A DNA stretch of 64,000 nt from Qipengyuania psychrotolerans (GCF_019711355.1 NZ_CP081297.1:1-64000); one strand, 5' to 3'. Positions 55,338 to 63,607 are shown, counted from the stretch's first letter. The notes: a model not told the origin generated them from the letters alone. Numbers and translations are program-made.

Positions 55338-56484
55338 TTGTCCTCCTTGACTGGCAGGCCGAGCATTTCGCGCTTCTCTGCCGGGGTAAGGAAATCGGCA
55401 CCGCTGACCTGGCTCCACAATTTCTCGCGGTCGTCGGAAAGGGCCGGAACAAGATCGAGATCGACCCGCGGCGGCGAAGTGAACCAGTCCGACAGCCCGC
55501 TGTGCAATCCGCCGCAAATCTTGGAGATCAGCGGCAGCAGGGTGAGGCGCCACAAGGCCCGGTTTGCCTCGCGGTAATTGGCATAGGTATTGTCGCCGGG
55601 CAGGCCGAGCAGCATAGGCGGAACACCGAATGCGAGCGCTATGTCGCGGGCAGCGGCAGATTTCAGTGTTGCGAAATCCATGTCTGCTGGTGAAAGGCTC
55701 ATCGCCTTCCAGTCGAGGCCGCCTTCGAGCAGCATCGGACGCCCGGCGTTGTCATGGCCCTGGAAGGCAGAGTGCAGTTCGGCTTTTAGCCGGTCGAATT
55801 GTTCAGAGGTCAGCCCGGCGCTGTCGCCGCTGTCATAGACCAGGGCGCCCGAGGGCCGGGCGGCATTGGCCAGCAGCGCGCGGTTCCATTCCGATGCGGC
55901 ATTGTGGATCGCCACCGCCGGTGCCGCAGCAGCGAGGCTTCCGGCGCCATAATGGTCGTCGGTCGGGTGGAAGCCCTTGAGGTGGATGATGTTGGGCCAG
56001 CCATCCTCGTCATGGGGTGTGATCGTCAGCGTGTGGTCTGCCAGGACATAGCGGTAAGTGCCGGCCATCCGTCGTCTCCGGCCACAACCTGCACCCGTTC
56101 TGGCCGCAAGGGGAATAGCTCAATCGGCACGCCCGATCCGTCCTTGAGGATCTGGATGAATGCATTGCCGTGCAGGGATAGCTGTGCGGCAAGTACCTCG
56201 AGCAAGGGCTGCGATCCGCAAGAACAGGAGATGAGGCGCGTGAAGCGTTCGTCCTCGCTTGCGATGGGCGCGCCGCCCACACCTTCTGCCACGATCCTGA
56301 CCGCGCGCTGGGCGACTGGATTGGCGAGATAGGCGTCGGCCACCGACCTTCCATAGTCGAATGACGCGCGCGGATGGCCGGCTTCGAAAGCGGTCGCCCA
56401 CGGAGAGATAAAGCCGCGCGAAACAGGCACGCGGGATTGGCCCCCGCCCTTGAAGGCGGCGGATAGGCTGGTGAGGAAGGACAT
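55334..56484 (-). pseudogene. GTA portal protein, gp3-like, with apparent one-base frameshift
   Basis: The gene starts at ATG 56484 (MSFLTSLSAAFKGGG, with AAGGAA upstream). The first frame reads portal sequence (AVRIVAEGVGGAPIASEDER, AQLSLHGNAFIQILKDGSGV, RPERVQVVAGDDGWPA) and then runs to a stop at 56026. The next part, in another frame, continues from about 56060: TYRYVLADHTLTITP, LKGFHPTDDHYGAGSLAAAA, GRPMLLEGGLDWKAMSLSPA, ALAFGVPPMLLGLPGDNTYA, ending at 55334. Adding one base near 56060 restores a single protein of 383 residues, the family length. It is either a true mutation, which would stop particle assembly, or a sequencing error. A programmed -1 shift would also fit the frames, but no slippery site is seen. 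Confidence 0.8.
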
Positions 56485-56498
56485 TGGCTTTCCTTGTG

Positions 56499-57836
56499 TC
56501 AGACGTTTCGAATTCTCGGGCGCGATCCCTTGCCGAGCATGAGCTCGGTTAAAGCCCAGACCAGCGCGTCGGCGCGGTCGGGGCTTTTGCCGGGCCCTTC
56601 GTATTTGCCGCCCGCCATGATCCCGCAAAGCTGGTCTTCCAGCTTGGCGAATAGTGCGGTGTGTACGACGCGCCCGGTTTCATAGAGTGCCGCGACAGGC
56701 TCTGCGCGGGCGGTCTTGCCGCGGCTGGCGTGAACCAGTTTGAGTGGCAGGGCGATATCAGCTGCGCGCAGTACGCTGGCTACCATGTCTCCGCCCTGAT
56801 TGGCCTCGGCGATCACGCGGTCGGCATTCCAGGCAGCGGCAGCATTTGCGACGGCGCGGGCCCAGCGTTCGGGCGTGGGCCGCGCAACCGAGATGTCCGC
56901 AAGCACCTGTGCTATCCCGCTGGCTCCGATACCGCACACGATGATCCCGCATTCATCGCCGCGCGAAGTAGCGGGCGGATCGACGCCGATCACTACGCGC
57001 AAGGGCGGATCACCCAACGCCTCGTTGCGGCATTTTTCAATTAGCGACCGGCTCCATAGCGCGCCCTCAATATCTTGCAGCATGACCCCGTCGAGTTCCT
57101 GCCTCCCGAGCGCGGTCCCGCCATACTGTTTCTTGATGTCTTCGACGAACGGCTCGGGCAGGTGCTGTCCGTTTTCATACGTCGAGCCGCGTGTAATCGC
57201 GACATCGCCGCTCGCTTCCTGGGCACATAGGCGCCGCATCAGCTGGGTGGCGCGCGGCGTGGTGGTGGCAAGCACGCGAGGATCGTCGCCCAGCCGCATA
57301 CCCATCTGCAGATTGTCCCAGGCCCGCTCGGCGCGGCTAGAGGCGTTGTCCCATTTGGCGATCTCGTCGCACCATGCATAATCGTGCTGCGGACCGCGCA
57401 GACTTTCGGGTTCCGCTGCCGAGTAAAGAGTGGCGACGGCGCCATTGCCCCAGCTAATCCTGCGCAGCGATGGTTCGAATGTCGGCATATTGCCGGGAGG
57501 GAATACGGCAAGCAGGCCGCTTTCCCCCTCGACCATGACAGCGCGGGCTTCATTGAGGCTGGCGCCGACCAGAGCGATCCGGGCATCCGGCGTGCGCCGG
57601 GCAATTTCGCGGACCCACTCTGCGCCTGCACGTGTCTTGCCGAAGCCGCGGCCTGCATTGACGAGCCAGCAGCGCCAGTCGCCGGGCGGAGGCAATTGGC
57701 TGCGCCGCGCCCAGAGGTGCCAGTGGTAGCGGAACTCCTTGCGTTCGATTTCACTCAGCTTGTCGAGTTCGGCAAAGCGTTCGTCATCGTCCTCGATTTC
57801 GAGCAAGCCCTGGAGCAGGTCGTTATTGTCCGGCAT
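56499..57836 (-). CDS. GTA terminase large subunit, gp2-like
   Basis: A 445-residue terminase that packages DNA. The start ATG 57836 (MPDNNDLLQGLLEIEDD) overlaps the end of the small terminase gene by 14 bases. Motifs are LVNAGRGFGKTRAGAEWVRE (Walker A, Lys67), YAWCDEIAKWD (Walker B), ATTTPRATQLM (coupling motif) and nuclease Asp residues in VIGVDPPATSRGDECGI and SPDRADALVWALTEL. It should cut and load headfuls of host DNA in a GTA. Confidence 0.95.
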   Translation of the reverse strand: MPDNNDLLQGLLEIEDDDERFAELDKLSEIERKEFRYHWHLWARRSQLPPPGDWRCWLVNAGRGFGKTRAGAEWVREIARRTPDARIALVGASLNEARAVMVEGESGLLAVFPPGNMPTFEPSLRRISWGNGAVATLYSAAEPESLRGPQHDYAWCDEIAKWDNASSRAERAWDNLQMGMRLGDDPRVLATTTPRATQLMRRLCAQEASGDVAITRGSTYENGQHLPEPFVEDIKKQYGGTALGRQELDGVMLQDIEGALWSRSLIEKCRNEALGDPPLRVVIGVDPPATSRGDECGIIVCGIGASGIAQVLADISVARPTPERWARAVANAAAAWNADRVIAEANQGGDMVASVLRAADIALPLKLVHASRGKTARAEPVAALYETGRVVHTALFAKLEDQLCGIMAGGKYEGPGKSPDRADALVWALTELMLGKGSRPRIRNV

Positions 57837-58302
57837 CGTCACCGACCGGATAGACTCCGCTTTCTTCGACGCTTTCGCGCATGGCGAGCTGGCGCTTGCG
57901 CATTTTCGAAAGCTTCTCGTTGATCGATTTGATGATCGCGTCTTCGTCTTCGTTGGCTCGAAGCGCCTTTTGCCTGCCAACTGCTTCGCGGTGGGCGGAC
58001 AGCAATCGGAACGCGATGGCGTTGTCATATTTGCGGCGGCTCTTGGCCGGTCCGCCGCCAGTTAGCTCGCCAATCCTGAGCCGGCGCAGGAGATCCATTT
58101 CGAGGTTGTCGTAACCTTCCGCCAGCGCCTCCTGCCAATGGCGGTAAAACTCGGCATCGCTGCGGCGCGTCTTGTAGACTGCGGTTGTCTCCACACCGGC
58201 TTTGCGGGCAGCCGCTGACACATTCGAGGTTTGCGCCAGTTCAGCGAGAAACTTGTCTTTCCAGTCCTTCGGCAGTCTCTTGCCTGCCTCCTGCTTGGCC
58301 AT
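57823..58302 (-). CDS. GTA small terminase-like protein, gp1-like
   Basis: A 159-residue protein starting MAKQEAGKRLPKDWKDKFLA at ATG 58302, behind GGAGGGG. A helix-turn-helix is visible in TSNVSAAARKAGVETTAVYK, followed by helical and acidic regions (EDEDAIIKSINEKLSKMRKR). It fits the terminase small subunit of GTA and phage packaging systems. It is the first gene of the GTA operon. Confidence 0.82.
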   Translation of the reverse strand: MAKQEAGKRLPKDWKDKFLAELAQTSNVSAAARKAGVETTAVYKTRRSDAEFYRHWQEALAEGYDNLEMDLLRRLRIGELTGGGPAKSRRKYDNAIAFRLLSAHREAVGRQKALRANEDEDAIIKSINEKLSKMRKRQLAMRESVEESGVYPVGDDAGQ

Positions 58303-58336
58303 GCACCCCTCCCGTTGCAGTGAAGGTGAAACGCAG

Positions 58337-58362
58337 AAGGGCGACCCGTCCGGGCCGCCCTT
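58337..58362 (-). promoter_or_regulatory. Hairpin in the 5' leader of the GTA operon
   Basis: On the minus strand an 11-bp stem AAGGGCGGCCC with GGGTCGCCCTT (one G-U), loop GGAC. It lies 35 bases before the small terminase ATG and is not followed by a T-run, so it is more likely a leader structure than a terminator. Confidence 0.5.
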
Positions 58363-58407
58363 CAAAGCCATGTTGGCTGGCGAATCACACTATCGCGATG
58401 TTTCATT

Positions 58408-58436
58408 TGTCTAGCCAAATAGCGTTACGATGTCAA
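58408..58436 (-). promoter_or_regulatory. Candidate promoter of the GTA operon
   Basis: On the minus strand a perfect TTGACA (58436-58431) is followed after 17 bases by TAGACA (58413-58408), a weak -10. It would start transcription near 58400, about 100 bases before the first GTA gene. An 8-base direct repeat CCAAATAG occurs at 58415-58422 (inside the spacer) and 58447-58454, a possible activator site. Confidence 0.4.
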
Positions 58437-58527
58437 CAAAAAAGAACCAAATAGGTTATATCGAAGGGATTGCCTACGCGGTTCAACTGGCTTAGGCGGC
58501 TGGTCACTCTTCGAAGGGTCACGATCG

Positions 58528-59166
58528 ATGCTGCGCAGTCTCTATAACTGGACAATGGACAAGGCCGCGCATCCCCATGCGGTTTGGTGGCTGGCCTTTT
58601 TCTGCTTCGTGGAATCGTCCTTTTTTCCAATCCCGCCGCACCCGCTGCTGGGCCTGATGTGCCTGGCCGAACCTAACAAGGCGATCCGCTTTGCCTTGAT
58701 CGCGACCTTGGCATCGGTTGCCGGTGCACTGCTGGGTTATGCAATTGGCTGGGGGCTTTACGATACTGTTGGTGTCTGGCTCATCGGGTCACTTGGCCTG
58801 ACCGAGGCATTCCCCGTCGCCGCCTGTCACCTGCGCGAATATGACTTCGAAGCGATCCTGATTGCGGGTGCCACACCGGTCCCGTTCAAGCTGCTGACGA
58901 TCACGGCCGGCTTCGTTGGCATGAACCTGATCACCTTCGTGCTTTCCAGCCTGTTCGCACGCGCGCTGATTTTCATGACCGTGGGGATTTTGTTCCGGAT
59001 GTTCGGTGCGCCGATCAAGCAGGTGATCGACAAATATCTCGGCCTCGTGACGACAGCATTCGTGGTGCTGGTGGTTGGCGGCGTGCTGGTGTTGACCCAG
59101 CTAGGCGGCAGCGAAGACGGGGAGGGTGGGCCATGCTCCAACCCTCCGCCAATCCAAACGCGCTAG
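58528..59166 (+). CDS. YqaA/DedA family membrane protein
   Basis: A 212-residue integral membrane protein of the DedA/SNARE-associated family. It shows WWLAFFCFVESSFFPIPPHP near the N-terminus, YAIGWGLYDTVGVWL, and the conserved ATPVPFKLLTITAGFVGMNL (family G-x-x-P-F-R/K-like motif), then VVLVVGGVLVLTQL. Such proteins flip lipid carriers or keep the proton gradient. It ends one base before the convergent Crp/Fnr gene. Confidence 0.85.
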   Translation: MLRSLYNWTMDKAAHPHAVWWLAFFCFVESSFFPIPPHPLLGLMCLAEPNKAIRFALIATLASVAGALLGYAIGWGLYDTVGVWLIGSLGLTEAFPVAACHLREYDFEAILIAGATPVPFKLLTITAGFVGMNLITFVLSSLFARALIFMTVGILFRMFGAPIKQVIDKYLGLVTTAFVVLVVGGVLVLTQLGGSEDGEGGPCSNPPPIQTR

Positions 59167-59167
59167 G

Positions 59168-59854
59168 TCAGCTCAAGGCAAATTGCATCAGCCGGTCGCG
59201 GTCGCGCACGATGATCGATCCATAGCCGCGTTCGACAAGGCGAAGTTGCTGTAGTTGAGCCAAGGCTGCGTTCGCCGTGACGCGCGTGACCCCTAGCAGC
59301 TCGGCGAGTTCCTGCTGGGTGATGTCGACCTGAGACGGTCCGGATTGCTCGCCCGCTAAATTGACAAGCAGCTCCGCCATTCTAGCCGGATTGGTGCCGC
59401 GCCGCATTCCGGCAAGCAAAGCGAGCGTGTCCTGCAGCTGATAGGAAAGCGCGCCAAGCAGTGCGCGCATTGAAGCGGGATAATTCCCAAGCGCATCAAG
59501 GAACTTGCGCGCAGAGATGAAGCGGACACGGCTCTTGCCGCGCGAAACTGCATCGACGACGCGCGGCTTTTCGGAAAACACAGCCAGCTCTCCGTAAGAG
59601 TCGCCCGGGCCGAGAAGGGCGATGGCGCGAAATTCGCCGTCGGGCATAAACTGTCCGACCATCACCGATCCTTCTTCGATCAACCAGAAGCCATCTGCGG
59701 CGGATCCGCGCTGCTGGATAATCTGATCATTCTCGAACTGTCGTTCCGTGGCCCCTCTTACCAGATGGGCCTGCAACCCAGTGTCGAGCGCCGCAAAAAG
59801 CATGGGCGAGACCAATGAGCGCCGAGTCGCGCCGGAATGTAAAGAATTTGACAT
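59168..59854 (-). CDS. Crp/Fnr family transcriptional regulator
   Basis: A regulator of about 228 residues. The cNMP-binding-like domain shows FENDQIIQQRGSAADGFWLI and LLGPGDSYGELAVFSEKPRV; the C-terminal winged helix shows VDITQQELAELLGVTRVTAN. The N-terminus lacks the Cys set of FNR, so it is not an iron-sulfur oxygen sensor. The ATG at 59854 was chosen over GTG 59881. It is divergent, with a 50-base gap, from the hydroxylase gene at 59905, which may be its target. Confidence 0.88.
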   Translation of the reverse strand: MSNSLHSGATRRSLVSPMLFAALDTGLQAHLVRGATERQFENDQIIQQRGSAADGFWLIEEGSVMVGQFMPDGEFRAIALLGPGDSYGELAVFSEKPRVVDAVSRGKSRVRFISARKFLDALGNYPASMRALLGALSYQLQDTLALLAGMRRGTNPARMAELLVNLAGEQSGPSQVDITQQELAELLGVTRVTANAALAQLQQLRLVERGYGSIIVRDRDRLMQFALS

Positions 59855-59904
59855 TCTTTCGCTTTGGTAAACGCTAGGCACGGAATCGACAAGGGAGTCA
59901 GATT

Positions 59905-60750
59905 ATGCCCGCATCGACGATTGCCATCCTCGCCATCTATCTCGGCTTTGCCGTTCTCGAGCTCTGGCGCACGAATCTTTTCCGCAAGGGAGAGCAGGTT
60001 CGCGACGATGGGATTGTTGAAGCGGTCAGCATCGTTGTCCTGCTTGGCTTCACGCAGCCAGCCGTACTTTTCACCTCGGCAACATTGGCCGGGATTGTCG
60101 CACCTGAATGGGCGGGGGCGCTTTCGGGCATCAACATATTCCTCGCGATCGGGCTCTTTTTGATCCTCGACGACATGATGCAGTATTGGTGGCACCGCGC
60201 GAGCCACAGCTTCCATTGGCTCTACAATCTACACCGCGCGCACCATAACGCTCGCTACATGAGCGTCCGCCTCGTCTACCGGAACAACATCTTCTACTAT
60301 GCAATGATGCCGGGCATCTGGCTGTCCGGCGTGCTGATCTATCTTGGCCTCGGCTGGGTCTATGCAGGCTACATCGTCGTGAAGCTGTTGGTCATCACCG
60401 GCGCCCATTCGGACGTGGCATGGGACAAGCCGCTTTACGCGATCAAGTGGCTGTCGCCGCTAATGTGGGTGGTGGAACGGACGATCTCGACGCCTGCGAC
60501 GCATCATGCTCACCATGGTCGCCACGCGCACGATCCCGCAACACAGTACAAGGGCAATTACGGAAACCTGCTGTTCTTCTGGGATGTCCTGTTCGGTACG
60601 GCCAAGATCACCCGGGAATACCCGGAAAGTTACGGTGTCGAAAACCTCGCACCGGCAACGCTGGGGCAGCAGTTGCTCTGGCCTATCTTTCCGGAGAACA
60701 AGGACATGGGCGAAAAAGTTGGAGAGGGGGCAGCGGTAGACGCTGCCTGA
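59905..60750 (+). CDS. Sterol desaturase/fatty acid hydroxylase family protein
   Basis: A 281-residue membrane di-iron enzyme. His motifs are YWWHRASHSFHW, NLHRAHHNARYM and HHAHHGRHAHDPATQYKGNY. Hydrophobic segments lie at the N-terminus (TIAILAIYLGFAVLEL) and in the middle. The nearby sphingolipid genes make lipid hydroxylation attractive but unproven. AAGGGAG precedes the ATG. A terminator follows at once. Confidence 0.88.
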   Translation: MPASTIAILAIYLGFAVLELWRTNLFRKGEQVRDDGIVEAVSIVVLLGFTQPAVLFTSATLAGIVAPEWAGALSGINIFLAIGLFLILDDMMQYWWHRASHSFHWLYNLHRAHHNARYMSVRLVYRNNIFYYAMMPGIWLSGVLIYLGLGWVYAGYIVVKLLVITGAHSDVAWDKPLYAIKWLSPLMWVVERTISTPATHHAHHGRHAHDPATQYKGNYGNLLFFWDVLFGTAKITREYPESYGVENLAPATLGQQLLWPIFPENKDMGEKVGEGAAVDAA

Positions 60751-60752
60751 CG

Positions 60753-60796
60753 GAAAGGCCGGGCGGCCCGCGAGAGGACGCCCGGCCTTTCTTGTT
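60753..60796 (+). terminator. Terminator after the hydroxylase gene
   Basis: A perfect 13-bp stem, GAAAGGCCGGGCG (60753-60765) with CGCCCGGCCTTTC (60779-60791), then TTGTT. It lies 2 bases after the stop codon. Confidence 0.85.
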
Positions 60797-60808
60797 CCGG
60801 TTTGAAAA

Positions 60809-61240
60809 TCAGCCCTCGAAACTGGTTTCGAGAGTAATCTCGCAGGTGAGCAACTTCGAGATGGGGCAATTTGCCTTGGCATCGGCGGCCAGCTCTTCGA
60901 ACTTTGCCTGCTCCATTCCAGAAACCTTCCCCTTCGTCGAAAGGGCGGACTTGGTGACGGTGAAGCCGCCATCTTCCTTTTCCAGGGTTACTTCTGCGCT
61001 GGTGACCACCCGCCCATCGGTAAAGCCAGCTTCCGCCAGCTTGAACGAAAGCGCCATGGTGAAGCAGCTAGCGTGCGCAGCAGCGATAAGTTCTTCCGGG
61101 TTGGTACCCGGCGCATCTTCGAAGCGCGTGTTGAAACCATAGGGCTGGGCAGCAAGCGCACCCGAGCCGGTCGAGACGTGGCCCTTGCCGTCTTTGCCAA
61201 GGCCTTCGTAAGTTGCGCTTCCGCTATTTGTCGTTTTCAT
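60809..61240 (-). CDS. osmC: OsmC family peroxiredoxin
   Basis: A 143-residue thiol peroxidase. The two reactive Cys are in AAHASCFTMALSFKL and ADAKANCPISKLL; the N-terminal GSATYEGLGKDGKGHVSTGS matches OsmC. It reduces organic hydroperoxides. It is convergent with the hydroxylase gene. Confidence 0.9.
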   Translation of the reverse strand: MKTTNSGSATYEGLGKDGKGHVSTGSGALAAQPYGFNTRFEDAPGTNPEELIAAAHASCFTMALSFKLAEAGFTDGRVVTSAEVTLEKEDGGFTVTKSALSTKGKVSGMEQAKFEELAADAKANCPISKLLTCEITLETSFEG

Positions 61241-61296
61241 CGGGAAATCTCCTTCCCTGATGAGACGGATGGGTAGCGCGTAGCGTTCCCCGCCGA

Positions 61297-62547
61297 TCAG
61301 ATAATGCCGACCGCCTTGCCTGCCTGTTCGAAGATAGCGAGAATTTTGCCGACTTCATCTTCGCTATGCTCGGCGCACAGCGAACAGCGCAGCAACGTCA
61401 TGTTTGCCGGTGTTGCTGGCGGTCTTGCAAGGTTCACATACAGCCCGCCCTTGATCAGGGCTTCCCACATGGCAGCGCCTTGCTGCAAGTCAGGCATGAT
61501 CACGGCAATGATCGCGCTTTGCGGTTCTTCAGTGCCCAGCTTGAACCCGAGGTCCTTGAGCCCCTTGTGGAGGTTCTTGGAATTTTCCCAAAGATGGGCG
61601 CGCTTTTCAGACCCGTGCATCAGCTTGCGGATCGATGTGCAAGCGGTGGCCACCACGCTTGGCGGGAGCGAAGCGGTGAACACATAGGGGCGGCAAACCA
61701 GCCGCATGATGTCGAACTTGGGATGATTGGAAACGCAGAAGCCGCCGACCGTACCCACGCTCTTGGAGAATGTGCCAATGATGAAATCAACATCATCCAT
61801 GACCCCGGTGCTTTCGACAACGCCGCGGCCGTTTTCACCGATGAAGCCCATTGAATGAGCTTCGTCGACTAGGATCATTGCGCCGTATTTCTTGGCGATA
61901 GCGACCATTTCCTTGAGCGGGGCGACATCGCCCAGCATGGAATAGACACCTTCGAGGATCACCAGCTTCCCGGCATCTTCCGGAATGCGGCGCAGGCGTT
62001 TTTCCAGCGCTTCGATGTCATTGTGCTTGAACGGCACGACTTCGGCATTCCCCATCGCGCAGCCGTCCCAGATGCTGGCATGGCTATCGATGTCGAGAAC
62101 GACGTAATCGCCCTTGCCCGCAATGGTCGAGATGATCCCGAGGTTTGCCTGGTAACCGGTGGAGAAGACCATCGCGTGGTCCATGCCGTAGAAGTCCTTC
62201 AGGGCCTCTTCAACATCCTTGTGCCCTTGATACGTGCCATTGAGGACGCGGCTACCGGTCGTGCCCGATCCATAATCGGCCAGCGCCTGCTTGCCTGCCT
62301 CGATCACGTCGGGGTCGAAGGTCATGCCCATGTAATTGTAGGTGCCGAGCAGAATGGTCTCGCGCCCGTTGCAGATTGCACGGGTCGGGCTGAGAACCTT
62401 TTCCATCACGAGATTGTACGGATCTTCTATCCCGGTCGACAGGATGCTCTCGCGCAGCGCGATCATATCGTCGAACTTGGAGAACAGATCCTTGCTTTCG
62501 CCTTTCAGCGTCTGCGGCTGATCGGGCTGGGAAATGCCTTCGCTCAT
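61297..62547 (-). CDS. spt: Serine palmitoyltransferase
   Basis: A 416-residue PLP enzyme of the alpha-oxoamine synthase family that condenses Ser with a palmitoyl thioester, the first step of sphingolipid synthesis. Motifs include TYNYMGMTFDPDVIEAG, GTYQGHKDVEEALKDFYG, LVDEAHSMGFIGENGRG (Asp228, His231) and the PLP Lys262 in GTFSKSVGTVGGF. It overlaps the ACP gene by 4 bases, which suggests the ACP carries its acyl substrate. Confidence 0.93.
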   Translation of the reverse strand: MSEGISQPDQPQTLKGESKDLFSKFDDMIALRESILSTGIEDPYNLVMEKVLSPTRAICNGRETILLGTYNYMGMTFDPDVIEAGKQALADYGSGTTGSRVLNGTYQGHKDVEEALKDFYGMDHAMVFSTGYQANLGIISTIAGKGDYVVLDIDSHASIWDGCAMGNAEVVPFKHNDIEALEKRLRRIPEDAGKLVILEGVYSMLGDVAPLKEMVAIAKKYGAMILVDEAHSMGFIGENGRGVVESTGVMDDVDFIIGTFSKSVGTVGGFCVSNHPKFDIMRLVCRPYVFTASLPPSVVATACTSIRKLMHGSEKRAHLWENSKNLHKGLKDLGFKLGTEEPQSAIIAVIMPDLQQGAAMWEALIKGGLYVNLARPPATPANMTLLRCSLCAEHSEDEVGKILAIFEQAGKAVGII

Positions 62548-62789
62548 GATGCGCCCTGAGATTTGTGTACGGCGTCGACCAGCTGGCCATACTTTTCGAT
62601 TTCGGCCTGTTGGTTCATCGAGATGATGATGTCGAATTCGTCCTCGATCTCGGCGACGAAATCCATGACAGTCAGGCTGTCGAACTCCAGATCGTTCTGG
62701 AAGCTCGTCTCCTCGGTGATGGTAACGCCCTTCTTGTTGAAGGGTTCTGCAATCTCGCGAATCTTCGCGTCGACTTCGGCTCGGTCCAT
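62544..62789 (-). CDS. Acyl carrier protein of the sphingolipid pathway
   Basis: An 81-residue ACP. The phosphopantetheine Ser38 is in FQNDLEFDSLTVMDFVAEIE. Acidic as expected. Its stop overlaps the spt start (ATGA), so the two are translationally coupled. It is distinct from a fatty acid AcpP, whose motif is usually GADSLDTVELVM. Confidence 0.9.
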   Translation of the reverse strand: MDRAEVDAKIREIAEPFNKKGVTITEETSFQNDLEFDSLTVMDFVAEIEDEFDIIISMNQQAEIEKYGQLVDAVHKSQGAS

Positions 62790-62900
62790 GAAGGGTCCAG
62801 TCCTTGTATAATGCGCGGCGACCCGCAGTGAGTGCAGATCGTAACTACTAAGGCGGCAAAGCGGTTTCCGCCCCTGCTTGTCAAGCGTGGGGGCGCGTTC

Positions 62901-63269
62901 TCATTCTGCGACAAGGCGGCGGACGGCCGCCATGAAGGGGCCGATCGACACCGGTTTGGCAAGATAATCCTCTGCCCCGGCACCGCGAATCCGTTCCTCG
63001 TCGCCCTTGCCGGCATAAGCAGTGACCGCGAGAACCGGCACCTTGGCGAGTTCCCGATCATCCTTGATCTGTGCAATCAGGTCCACGCCGCTGACGCCGG
63101 GAAGCTGGATATCCATGATGACGAGATCAGGCGCGAATTTGCGCGCGGTGGCAAGCACATTGCTGCCATCTGCAACCGGAACGACTTCGTGCCCGTTCGC
63201 CTTGAGGACGTCGCAGAACAATTTCCGATTTAGGTCGTTATCCTCGACAACGAGTATTCTCTTTGCCAC
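62901..63269 (-). CDS. divK: DivK-like single-domain response regulator
   Basis: A 122-residue receiver domain with no output domain. It starts at GTG 63269 after AGGAGG (MAKRILVVEDNDLNRKLFCD). The phosphorylated Asp53 is in LVIMDIQLPGVSG; the switch residues Thr (AVTAYAGKGDEER) and Lys (YLAKPVS) are present. These match DivK, which controls the cell-cycle kinases DivJ/PleC and DivL in Caulobacter. It is divergent from the DUF3572-like gene by 53 bases. Confidence 0.9.
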   Translation of the reverse strand: MAKRILVVEDNDLNRKLFCDVLKANGHEVVPVADGSNVLATARKFAPDLVIMDIQLPGVSGVDLIAQIKDDRELAKVPVLAVTAYAGKGDEERIRGAGAEDYLAKPVSIGPFMAAVRRLVAE

Positions 63270-63322
63270 GTGACTGCCGCCTCCTGCGAATGAGCGTCGG
63301 GGCATAGGGACAAGCGAAAGGG

Positions 63323-63607
63323 CTGACAATTCCACACCGGGACAAATCGGACGAAACACGCGCACCGGAAGTTCTGGCGCTGGAGGCGCTTGGCTGGGCT
63401 CTGGTAGACGAGCGGCGTGCCGAACGCCTGCTTTCGCTAACCGGCCTGACGCCAGAGCGCCTGCGCCACGGCATTGGCGAGCGTTCGGTCCAGGCGGCAA
63501 TCCTCGAATTCCTCGCAAATCACGAGCCCGACCTTATCTCGGCAGCAGACGCGCTGGGCACAACGCCCGAAGCGCTGATTGCTGCACACAGGAGCCTATC
63601 CGCATGA
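63323..63607 (+). CDS. DUF3572-like small protein
   Basis: An open frame of about 94 codons, reading APEVLALEALGWALVDERRA, TGLTPERLRHGIGERSVQAA and ILEFLANHEPDLISAADALG, a pattern recalled from the alphaproteobacterial DUF3572 family. No ATG, GTG or TTG opens the frame after the upstream TAG at 63305; the best candidate is CTG at 63323 with AAAGGG just before it, an unusual start that needs checking. Its stop overlaps the next ATG by 4 bases (ATGA). Position next to divK is typical for the family. Confidence 0.6.
   Translation: MTIPHRDKSDETRAPEVLALEALGWALVDERRAERLLSLTGLTPERLRHGIGERSVQAAILEFLANHEPDLISAADALGTTPEALIAAHRSLSA

Noticed and set aside
56026..56628. Programmed -1 ribosomal frameshift in the portal gene
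   Set aside because: The frame relation would fit, but no X-XXY-YYZ heptamer or downstream structure is visible at the junction, and portal genes do not usually use one. Kept only as an alternative explanation.
59835..59856. Inverted repeat GAATGT-N10-ACATTC at the Crp/Fnr gene start as operator
   Set aside because: Arms of 6 bp with 10-base spacer overlap the start codon; it does not fit the TGTGA or TTGAT Crp/Fnr consensus, so it is too weak to call.
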